A DNA stretch of 64,000 nt, from NCBI GenBank assembly GCA_947307055.1, contig CAMZHX010000007.1, forward strand, positions 1 to 64,000, read 5' to 3'. The DNA comes from an uncultured Selenomonadales bacterium (GTDB taxonomy: Bacteria > Bacillota > Negativicutes > Selenomonadales > Selenomonadaceae). A program made the position numbers and the translations under genes. Numbering within the stretch: position 1 is the first letter of the stretch; each line of letters starts with the position of its first letter. Shown here piece by piece: positions 34,722-42,901 of the stretch. The notes under the pieces are model-generated. The model worked only from the letters and a program-made list of their open reading frames with translations, did not search any database and was not told where the DNA came from.

Positions 34722-35473
34722 TGGATAAGAAATTTTTAACTTACAGCATGGAAGTCAACGGGCTGTGGCAGGAAGTCAAATTTAGCGAGACGGCGATTGA
34801 AAATGTTTTTATACCGTTCCTGCGCGAACTGACCGATTTAAAAATGACAATGGACAGAAAAGTTATCGCGTACTTGGTCGCGCCGCCCGGAGCAGGTAAA
34901 TCTACGCTGGCGAAATTTTTGGAGCAACTCAGCCGCGAGCGTTCAAACGAGGTCGAACCGATTCGCGCTTTGGGCATGGACGGCTATCACTACACAGCGG
35001 CTTACATGAAAATTACGACGGTCGAGCGCGACGGCGAAAAAGTTTTGATGAACGACATTAAAGGCGCGCCCGAAACTTTTGACATTGATTTACTGGTCGA
35101 TAAGATTCGCGAGGCGCGGCAGGATGGCACGAGCTGGAACATTTACGACCGCAAAATTCATGACGTGTTGCCGGATTATTGGAGCGTCGAGGAAGATATT
35201 TTGCTTATCGAGGGGAATTATCTGCTGCTCAAAGAGGCGGGCTGGACTAATGTCCGCGTGCTCGGCGATTACTCCGTTTTCATTGACGCTGACCCCGAAC
35301 TTTTGCGCGAACGGTTGATTAGCAGGAAAATTGCGGGTGGCAAGTCTCGCGAAGAGGCCGAAGCTTTTTACAACTTCAGCGACAGCAAAAATATCGAGCG
35401 CGTCTTGAAAAATTCCGCGCAGGCTGACGAGACTTGGAAACTTCTTCCGGACGGTGACTTTGAGCGGCAATGA
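34721..35473 (+). CDS. P-loop nucleoside/sugar kinase (uridine kinase/PRK-like)
   Basis: A 250-residue kinase. Walker A is VAPPGAGKSTLAKFL (about residues 50-64); GMDGYHY near 85, KGAPETFDIDLL and LLIEGNYLLL (Walker B-like) match the nucleoside/nucleotide kinase group related to phosphoribulokinase and FrcK fructose kinase. The substrate, possibly a nucleoside, pantothenate or sugar, cannot be chosen. Overlaps both neighbours (TAATG before, ATGA after). Confidence 0.85.
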   Translation: MDKKFLTYSMEVNGLWQEVKFSETAIENVFIPFLRELTDLKMTMDRKVIAYLVAPPGAGKSTLAKFLEQLSRERSNEVEPIRALGMDGYHYTAAYMKITTVERDGEKVLMNDIKGAPETFDIDLLVDKIREARQDGTSWNIYDRKIHDVLPDYWSVEEDILLIEGNYLLLKEAGWTNVRVLGDYSVFIDADPELLRERLISRKIAGGKSREEAEAFYNFSDSKNIERVLKNSAQADETWKLLPDGDFERQ

Positions 35474-36315
35474 GCAAATTAAAATCTCACGCCAATAATG
35501 TCGCGTTGCCGCATACGATTTTTAGTTTGCCGTTCGCGCTGGCAAGTTCATTCATGGCGACGAATGGCAAGCCTGACTTCTGGACAGTCATTTTGATTTT
35601 GTTGGCGATAACGTCTGCGCGGTGGGCGGCAATCGCGATAGACAACCTCGCCGATTTGAAATACGATAAACTTCAGCCGAGATTATCTTATCGGGCAATG
35701 GTGCGCGGCGAAATCTCAAAGGGCGAGGCGTTAATTTTTATCGCGCTGTGCATGATTGTTTTAGTCGTGACGGTCGCGCAACTCCCGCCGCTTTGCCTAA
35801 AACTTTTGCCGGTCGCCGCGATTCCATTCATAATCTACCCGTTCACGAAAAGATTTACCGCGTGGTGTCATTTATTTTTAGGTTTGGCAATTGCAATGGC
35901 TCCGGCGGGCGCGTGGGTCGCGCTTACTGAAAAAATTTCCCTGCCGATGATAATTTTATGCGTGGCGGTCGCGCTATGGATTGGAGCATTCGACGCAGTT
36001 TACGGCGCACAAGATGAACAATTCGACAAGTCACAACGTCTGCACTCCCTCGCGACAAAATACGGCGCGGCAGGTGCTTTGCAAATTGCTCGCGGTCTTC
36101 ACGTCATATCGATTGTTTGCTTTATAATCGTCGGGCTTATGCTCGGCTTGGGCAAGTTGTATTTCGTCGGCGTGGCGATTGCGGCTTTGGCTCTGGTCTA
36201 TCAACATTCAATCGTCAGGGCGGGCGATTATCGCGAAGTCACTCAAGCTTACTTCATGCGCAACGGCATTGTCTCTATCGCGATTTTTATTTTCACGTGG
36301 CTCAGCTACGAATAA
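35470..36315 (+). CDS. UbiA-family prenyltransferase (MqnP/UbiA-like)
   Basis: A 281-residue integral membrane protein with eight to nine helices. The first Asp-rich motif reads DNLADLKYD (about residues 58-66) and the second DAVYGAQDEQFD (about 177-188), both facing the polyprenyl diphosphate. The sequence fits the UbiA/MqnP group that prenylates the ring precursor of menaquinone in the futalosine route. The first motif is N-less (DNxxD rather than NRxxD), a small deviation. No mqn genes are adjacent. Confidence 0.82.
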   Translation: MSKLKSHANNVALPHTIFSLPFALASSFMATNGKPDFWTVILILLAITSARWAAIAIDNLADLKYDKLQPRLSYRAMVRGEISKGEALIFIALCMIVLVVTVAQLPPLCLKLLPVAAIPFIIYPFTKRFTAWCHLFLGLAIAMAPAGAWVALTEKISLPMIILCVAVALWIGAFDAVYGAQDEQFDKSQRLHSLATKYGAAGALQIARGLHVISIVCFIIVGLMLGLGKLYFVGVAIAALALVYQHSIVRAGDYREVTQAYFMRNGIVSIAIFIFTWLSYE

Positions 36316-36345
36316 AATAATTCCTTATCGGGAGATGATCACTCA

Positions 36346-39300
36346 ATGGCGAATTACGTAACGGTTTACAGTAGCAAATGGGTCGGCACTGATGGCGACG
36401 ACACGCATTCTGGAAGGGATTCTGAATTTATTGATTCAACGCAAACTTGGCGGACGACAATTTATAGTGCTCTGCGCGGACTCGGCGGCAATGACACCCT
36501 CAGCCACAATGAATCACTCGATAGCGTGACGCTAGACGGCGGCGCGGGCAACGATTCTATTTACAACGGCGAATATAATCACAACTCTAATAACCCCGTA
36601 ATCGACGGCGGCGACGGCGACGACATCATTAGAAGTTACGGAAACAATCCCATAATCACGGCGGGCAACGGCAACGATTCTATTGACAGCACCGGCGACA
36701 ATGCCACTATCACCGGCGACAACGGCAACGACAGCATAAGCAATTCCGGCGACGATGCCACAATCACTGGCGGCGAAGATAATGATACTATTTGGAATAT
36801 CGGCGATAACGCCACGCTCGAAGGCAACACCGGCGACGATTCAATCACTGCTTACGGCTCAAATATAACGATTCACGGCGGCGCAGGCGATGATTCTCTT
36901 TACGGTAGCGGCAATACCGATAGTAGCATTAGCCCGATAATTTTGCTCGATGACACTATCGGCAACAATTACTTTGGAATCAGCTACAGCAAAAACAGTT
37001 CGGTACTCGGCGGCGACGGTGATAATACCGTTCATAGCGACAGTAGCAACGAAAATCTTTTGATTAGCGTTGGCGCGGGCAATAATTCTATCGTCAGTAG
37101 AGACGACACCAACGTCACGATTCAAGCGCAAGGCGGCAACGATACCATTTCAATCAACGACGGCACTAAACTTTCAATCGACGCGGGCGACGGCGACAAT
37201 AGCATTTCCTCTTACTACAACACGAGCAATTCAATTAACGCAGACGTTACAATCACTACGGGCGCGGGCTTAGATACGGTCGAAACTTACGGCAAACAGT
37301 TTTTGATTATTACTGGCGCGGGCAACGATTCAATTAAACACGTCGGCGCAAATTCAACCATACAGGGCGGCGACGGCGACGACTGGATAAACAATCACGA
37401 TAACGGGCGCGATTACGGAACCAATCCAACTGTCGGCGCAAATAATTTAGTTGAAGGCGGCGCGGGTAATGATACTCTCGAAAACTCTTGCGATAGCGTC
37501 ACGCTAGACGGCGGCGCGGGCGATGATTATTTGAGTAGCGGCGCAGTCGACGGAGCTTTACTTCTCGGCGGCGACGGCAACGACACCATTTCCAACGTAG
37601 CCAACATTAACCGCGAATTAGCCACCAACACGACAATTAGCGGCGGGGCGGGCGACGACTCAATTTACAATATCGGTAACCAAGTCACAATCACCGCAGG
37701 CGAGGGCAACGACACCATTTGGCTTGTTAGCGGTTATCGCAATAACTCAAGATACAACATACAAGATAGCGGCAGCGAAAACGTCCTAATCAATTACACG
37801 GCGGGCGACGACGACGACCTTATCCAATTCTTCAACGAGACCTCCACACTTTCAATCGGCGGCGGCGAATATTCCAGCGTATTCAGCGGCGATGATGTTA
37901 TTTTAACTGTCGGCGACGGGAAAATTTCCTTGCAAGGCGCGGCGACTTTGGACGCGCTAAATATCGTCGGCACTTACGCTCAACCTTCAAGCGTCGGCAT
38001 TAGCCTAAATAACACTGTCAGCAATACTCACCTAATCGGCACGGCTTACGACGATTCCATTTCAAACACGGGCGGCTCCGTCACAATTACCGCGCTCGAC
38101 GGCAACAATTACATTTATAACACCGGCAATGATGCTCTCGACACAATCAACGACGGCTCAAAAGTTTTAATCGTGACGGGCGCGGGCAATGACACAATCA
38201 GAAATAACTACGGCGATAGCGTGACGATAGCCAGTAGCAACGGCGATAATTGGATTATCAACGAAAATAGCCACTACACATCAATAACAACCGGCGCGGG
38301 CATGGATACCATCGGCTTTAACAACGGCAGTTATATAACTGTCGACAGCGGCAAAGGTAACGATACTATCAGTTCAATAATTTATAATTCTTTGGTGAAT
38401 GCTGGCGCGGGTAACGATTCCATTTATTATCAAGGACAAGATACAACGATAAACGCGGGCGCAGGCAACGACACAATAAGTCACGGCACCAACAACGGTT
38501 ATAACATGTACATTGACGGCGGTGACGGTAACGACCTTATAGAGGGCTTAGCAGAGGGAACATTACTTGGCGGCGCGGGTAACGATACTATCACTATCAA
38601 CGGCTTTAACGATGTCATAACCGGCGGCAAAGGCAATGACGTTTTCGCCTATAATAACGGTAGAGACGTAACAATCACCGACTACGAAAAGAAAGACAAA
38701 ATCGCTCTCGCTGAAAGTCTCAGTCTCGCGGGATACGAATTCAATGGCGATGATCTCATTTTGAACTTTGACGAATCAAATAATTTGACGATTGAAGACG
38801 GCAAAGGCAAAGCCATTAACATTAATTCTACCGTCAATTATTATACGTCGGACGGAATCATTGACAAGAAAAAGAAATCAATCATGCTACTTGCCTCGAC
38901 CGAAAACTTTACCGCCGATTCAAAACTTATGACGATTGACGGCTCGGCGGCTGAAAAAGTAATCTCCATTACTGGCAACAACAAAAAGAATTTGATTTAC
39001 GCAGGGGCAAATGGTTCGACGATTGCGGGCGGCAAGGGCAAAGATAGTTTGGTCGGCGGCAATGGCGCAGATGTTTTCGTCTACAAGAAAGGTGACGGCA
39101 AAGACGTTATAGAAAATTTCAGCGACGGAGATTTAATCAGCTTGACCGGCGCGGAGATTAAAGACGCTAAGATTAAAAGCGGCAACGCGTTTATAAAAAT
39201 CTCCAGCGGCGCGCTGACCGTCAAGGACACTACGGAATTTACCTTCATGCAGGACGGCGCGGAGAAAAAATTCAGCGCGGGCGTTTTCGTCGAAGAGGAT

Positions 39301-39777
39301 ACCGCCAAGGTTTACGGCTCGTTCAGCGGCACAATCACTCTTTCCGATTACGACGTTAAAATTTTCGACGGCTCTGAGGCTAAAAAGAAACTCACGATAA
39401 CCGGCGACGATTCAGCGAACTCGATAACGGGCGGCAGAGGTAAAGACAGTTTGATTGGCGGCGCGGGCAATGATACTTTGTGGGGCGGCGCGGGCAATGA
39501 TACTTTGATTGGCGGCGCGGGTGACGATACATTTATTTTCCGCGCAGGCGATGGCAAAGATGTTATCGCTGACTACTCGGCGGGTGATATGCTCCAAATC
39601 ATGAATAAGCGCGGTACAGGTTACGCCGATTTCAAAAAGGCAACCTTCAAAGGCGGCAATTTAACGCTTAACATAACCGGCGGTGGTCAAGTTATCTTCA
39701 GTGGCATTGATAGCTCGACTTCCGTAAATATCAACGGCACAAATCAAACCGTCAGCGACTTGGTTAATGCACAATAA
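36346..39777 (+). CDS. RTX-type (hemolysin-like) calcium-binding repeat protein
   Basis: An 1143-residue acidic protein without an N-terminal signal peptide, built of dozens of Gly/Asp/Asn nonapeptides (GGAGNDTL, GGDGDD, GAGNDSI). Canonical repeats are densest at 1020-1060 (GGRGKDSLIGGAGNDTLWGG); the first 700 residues are degenerate repeats alternating with SVTI/ATIT strands. Modules of the FVYKKGDGKDVIENF then GDLISL type interrupt the repeats near 780, 905 and 1065. The C-terminus (SVNINGTNQTVSDLV) probably holds the type I secretion signal. Likely a secreted or surface protein folding on Ca2+. No T1SS genes in the window; no enzymatic domain seen. Confidence 0.88.
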   Translation: MANYVTVYSSKWVGTDGDDTHSGRDSEFIDSTQTWRTTIYSALRGLGGNDTLSHNESLDSVTLDGGAGNDSIYNGEYNHNSNNPVIDGGDGDDIIRSYGNNPIITAGNGNDSIDSTGDNATITGDNGNDSISNSGDDATITGGEDNDTIWNIGDNATLEGNTGDDSITAYGSNITIHGGAGDDSLYGSGNTDSSISPIILLDDTIGNNYFGISYSKNSSVLGGDGDNTVHSDSSNENLLISVGAGNNSIVSRDDTNVTIQAQGGNDTISINDGTKLSIDAGDGDNSISSYYNTSNSINADVTITTGAGLDTVETYGKQFLIITGAGNDSIKHVGANSTIQGGDGDDWINNHDNGRDYGTNPTVGANNLVEGGAGNDTLENSCDSVTLDGGAGDDYLSSGAVDGALLLGGDGNDTISNVANINRELATNTTISGGAGDDSIYNIGNQVTITAGEGNDTIWLVSGYRNNSRYNIQDSGSENVLINYTAGDDDDLIQFFNETSTLSIGGGEYSSVFSGDDVILTVGDGKISLQGAATLDALNIVGTYAQPSSVGISLNNTVSNTHLIGTAYDDSISNTGGSVTITALDGNNYIYNTGNDALDTINDGSKVLIVTGAGNDTIRNNYGDSVTIASSNGDNWIINENSHYTSITTGAGMDTIGFNNGSYITVDSGKGNDTISSIIYNSLVNAGAGNDSIYYQGQDTTINAGAGNDTISHGTNNGYNMYIDGGDGNDLIEGLAEGTLLGGAGNDTITINGFNDVITGGKGNDVFAYNNGRDVTITDYEKKDKIALAESLSLAGYEFNGDDLILNFDESNNLTIEDGKGKAININSTVNYYTSDGIIDKKKKSIMLLASTENFTADSKLMTIDGSAAEKVISITGNNKKNLIYAGANGSTIAGGKGKDSLVGGNGADVFVYKKGDGKDVIENFSDGDLISLTGAEIKDAKIKSGNAFIKISSGALTVKDTTEFTFMQDGAEKKFSAGVFVEEDTAKVYGSFSGTITLSDYDVKIFDGSEAKKKLTITGDDSANSITGGRGKDSLIGGAGNDTLWGGAGNDTLIGGAGDDTFIFRAGDGKDVIADYSAGDMLQIMNKRGTGYADFKKATFKGGNLTLNITGGGQVIFSGIDSSTSVNINGTNQTVSDLVNAQ

Positions 39778-39779
39778 AA

Positions 39780-39842
39780 AATCCCTCCGCAGTCAGAGGG
39801 ATATATTTGACCGTTCCGAGTTTAGGAGCGGTTAATTTTTTT
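39780..39842 (+). terminator. Double terminator between the RTX and cstA genes
   Basis: ATCCCTC/GAGGGAT stem at 39780-39803 and ACCGTTCC/GGAGCGGT stem at 39809-39832 followed by TAATTTTTTT. The two genes converge here, so it may work both ways. Confidence 0.75.
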
Positions 39843-39851
39843 GCAAAGGGT

Positions 39852-41312
39852 TCAGCGCAAGTTTCGTGACGTAACTAAACTTTTGCCGAACTTGATAATT
39901 GATATGGCGTAGAGACCAGAGCAAACCGCCGCTAAAATGTAACTCAATGTCCAACTTAGCCCGAAACCAATCGGCGCATGCAAAATGTAAGTCGAGACCA
40001 TGTACATATAAAACGTGCCAGGAATAATCGCCATTAGATACGGCATATTGTTTTTAATCATGTAGACTGCAATCATTGCGAAGGCGAAAACGGCAATAGT
40101 TTCGTTAGCCCAAGAAAAATATCTCCAGAGGAGCGCGAAGCCGCTCTTATCGGTCTTAGCGTAGTAGAGGACGCAAGCCACGATAGCAAACAACATGAAC
40201 GCTAACGTAAAGGCATTAACTTTTTTCTTTTGGTCAATGTGGAGCGCGTCGCCGAGCATGATTCTAAGAGACCTTAAAGCCGTGTCGCCTGAAGTAATCG
40301 CCAGAACTATGACGCCTAAGACCGCGACCATGCCGCCGACACTGCCGAGCATATTTTCAGCGATAACGCCGACGACAACCGCCGCTTGCTTATAAAGATT
40401 TTCATCAGTGGCGAGCCCCGCATTGACTGCGCCCATAGCCGCGCCCGCCCAACTCATCGCAATAAAACCTTCGGCAATCATCGTGTTGTAGTAAACTAGC
40501 CGCCCATGCTTTTCATTGGTGACGGTGCGAGCAATCAACGTCGCCTGCGTGGAGTGAAAGCCCGAAGTTATGCCGCAAGCAACCGTTATAAAAAATATCG
40601 GGATAAAGTGTTCGCCGTATGGGTGGACGTTAGCAATGCCCGCCTCCCAAACTTCAGTCAGCGGGTAGCCGTTAATGAATAGCCCGAAGAAAATGCCGAC
40701 CGCGCTCAGCAAAAGTATAAAGCCGAAAATCGGATAGATGCGCCCAATAATTTTATCAATGGGCAGAAGAGTCGCAATCAGATAATAAAGGAAAATCGCG
40801 CCGTAAACCATGACAACTTCCGAATTTAAGGTTGAGGCGTCACCCTTGAGCAAGTGCGCGACAAATAAATCGCCTGGCGTGTAGATAAAAACCGTGCCAA
40901 CCAAAAGCATTAGGAAACAAACAAAAACGTTGTAGACGCCATAAACTTTGCCGCCGAGAAATCTTCTGACAAGCGAGGGCATTTGCTCGCCGTTGTTGCG
41001 AATGGAAATCATGCCGCTCATGTAATCATGAACCGCGCCGCCGATAACGCAGCCGATTGGAATTGTGAGAAAAGCAATCGGGCCAAACAAAATGCCTTGA
41101 ATCGGACCGAGTACGGGACCTGTGCCGGCTATGTTCAGCAGTTCAATCAAACAATTTTTCCATTTGTTCATCGGCACGAAGTCGACATTATCGCGTTGCT
41201 TAATCGCGGGAGTTTGCACAGAGGCATTTGGCTTCATGACGCGTTCACAAAACGAGCCGTAAATCGCCGCGCCCACAATCAAAATTATCAAGCCGATTAT
41301 AAATGTAATCAA
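39852..41312 (-). CDS. cstA: CstA-family carbon starvation carrier, copy 1
   Basis: A 486-residue CstA/BtsT-type membrane protein with about 14 hydrophobic helices. The family block NIAGTGPVLGPIQGILFGP (about residues 60-78) is present, as are IPIGCVIGGAVHDYMSGM and TSGDTALRSLRI. CstA proteins import pyruvate or peptides. TTG start (AGGAGG site, 8-bp spacing) gives exactly the length of copy 2; a GTG three codons earlier overlaps the ribosome site. Tandem with copy 2, 39 bp apart. Confidence 0.92.
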   Translation of the reverse strand: MITFIIGLIILIVGAAIYGSFCERVMKPNASVQTPAIKQRDNVDFVPMNKWKNCLIELLNIAGTGPVLGPIQGILFGPIAFLTIPIGCVIGGAVHDYMSGMISIRNNGEQMPSLVRRFLGGKVYGVYNVFVCFLMLLVGTVFIYTPGDLFVAHLLKGDASTLNSEVVMVYGAIFLYYLIATLLPIDKIIGRIYPIFGFILLLSAVGIFFGLFINGYPLTEVWEAGIANVHPYGEHFIPIFFITVACGITSGFHSTQATLIARTVTNEKHGRLVYYNTMIAEGFIAMSWAGAAMGAVNAGLATDENLYKQAAVVVGVIAENMLGSVGGMVAVLGVIVLAITSGDTALRSLRIMLGDALHIDQKKKVNAFTLAFMLFAIVACVLYYAKTDKSGFALLWRYFSWANETIAVFAFAMIAVYMIKNNMPYLMAIIPGTFYMYMVSTYILHAPIGFGLSWTLSYILAAVCSGLYAISIIKFGKSLVTSRNLR

Positions 41313-41351
41313 AACTACCACCTCCTAACGAGGAGTCAAACTAAAAATTTT

Positions 41352-42812
41352 TTACCTCAAGTTTCGTGACGGGGCAGACCCTTTGCCGAGTTTGATAACC
41401 GACACGACATATAGAGCCGCGCAGATTGCCGCCAAAATGTAACTCAATATCCAGCCGAATCCAAAACCTATCTCCGCATGTAAAATGTAAGTCGAGACAA
41501 TGTACGTGTAAAAAGTGCCGGGGATAATCGCCATAAGGTAGGGCATTTTATTTTTAATCATGTAGACGGTAATCATGGCGAAGGAGAACGCAACAATGCT
41601 TTCATTAGCCCAAGAGAAGTACCGCCACAAAATCGCAAAGCCGCTCGCATTAGTTTTGGCGTAGTAGAGTATGACGGCCACAACTGCGAAGATAATCAGC
41701 GACAGGAAAAGCGTATTGGATTTCTTTTTGTTATCGATGTGGATTGCCTCGCCGACAATGATTCTAAGAGACCTTAAAGCCGTATCGCCCGAAGTAATCG
41801 CCAAAATCATGACGCCTAAGACTGCGACCATACCGCCAACGCTACCGAGCATTTCTCCTGCAATGTTGCCGACGACGACGGCGGGGATTTTAAGCAGGTT
41901 TTCATTCGTAGCGAGTCCGAGATTGACTAAGCCCATAGCCGCCGCCGACCAAGTCATCGCGATAAAACCTTCCGCAATCATCGTGTTGTAAAAAACTAGG
42001 CGTCCGTGTTGTTCGTTAGTGACGGTGCGCGAAATTAACGTTGCTTGTGTCGCGTGGAAGCCTGATGCTATGCCGCAAGTGACTGTGACAAAAAACATCG
42101 GGATAAAGTGTTCGCCGAAGGGGTGAGCGTTGAAAAGGCTTGCCTCCCAAATTTCAGTCAGCGGATAACCTTTGATGAACAGTCCCAAAAAAATTCCGAC
42201 GGCACTGAGCAAAAGTATCGCGCCGAAAATCGGATATATGCGCCCGATAATTTTATCAATCGGGAAGAGCGTAGCCGCGAGGTAATAAGCAAAAATTACA
42301 GCGTAAACAATGGCGACCGTCGTAGTAAGCGTGGAAATATCGCCGCCGATAACCTTCGCGACGAATAAATCGCCCGGCGTGTAAATGAAAACCGTACCGA
42401 GTAGCAAAAGCAATAGGCAAACGAAAATGTTGTAGAAGGCGTAGACCTTGTCACCTAAGAAACGCCGCATAAGAAAGGGCGTCTGTTCACCCTTGTTGCG
42501 CACAGAAATCATAGCGACCATGTAGTCGTGAACCGCGCCGCTAATTACGCAACCGATTGGGATTGTGATAAAGGCGATAGGGCCGAATAAAATGCCTTGA
42601 ATAGGTCCGAAGACGGGACCGGTGCCCGCAATGTTCAAAAGTTCGATAAGGGCATTACGCCATTTGTCCATTGGCACAAAGTCTACGCCATCGCGAAGTT
42701 TTATTGCAGGGGTTTGGGCGGAGGAGCTGGGCTTCATAATTTTTTCACAAATCGCGCCGTAAATTGCTCCTCCGACAATCAGAATCACTAAGCCGATTAT
42801 AAATGTAATCAT
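41352..42812 (-). CDS. cstA: CstA-family carbon starvation carrier, copy 2
   Basis: A 486-residue paralogue of copy 1, with the same NIAGTGPVFGPIQGILFGP and TSGDTALRSLRI blocks; most positions are identical by eye, with differences concentrated in loops and C-terminal helices. ATG behind GGAGG. A recent tandem duplication with some divergence, so the two may differ in substrate. A hairpin repeat separates it from infB upstream... that is, from the 3' end of infB on the same strand. Confidence 0.92.
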   Translation of the reverse strand: MITFIIGLVILIVGGAIYGAICEKIMKPSSSAQTPAIKLRDGVDFVPMDKWRNALIELLNIAGTGPVFGPIQGILFGPIAFITIPIGCVISGAVHDYMVAMISVRNKGEQTPFLMRRFLGDKVYAFYNIFVCLLLLLLGTVFIYTPGDLFVAKVIGGDISTLTTTVAIVYAVIFAYYLAATLFPIDKIIGRIYPIFGAILLLSAVGIFLGLFIKGYPLTEIWEASLFNAHPFGEHFIPMFFVTVTCGIASGFHATQATLISRTVTNEQHGRLVFYNTMIAEGFIAMTWSAAAMGLVNLGLATNENLLKIPAVVVGNIAGEMLGSVGGMVAVLGVMILAITSGDTALRSLRIIVGEAIHIDNKKKSNTLFLSLIIFAVVAVILYYAKTNASGFAILWRYFSWANESIVAFSFAMITVYMIKNKMPYLMAIIPGTFYTYIVSTYILHAEIGFGFGWILSYILAAICAALYVVSVIKLGKGSAPSRNLR

Positions 42813-42830
42813 AGGGTGAGACCTCCGTTT

Positions 42831-42900
42831 AAGGGAGAAGGGGAATGGGAGAAGGGAGAAGTAGGGATAAGACTTTTCCCATTTCCCTTTTCCCTTGCTC
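42831..42900. repeat. Purine/pyrimidine hairpin element of heptamers
   Basis: GGGAGAA/GGGGAAT units on the left and TTTTCCC/ATTTCCC units on the right. It starts about 10 bp from the cstA copy 2 ribosome site and ends at the infB stop codon. Confidence 0.85.
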
Positions 42901-42901
42901 C

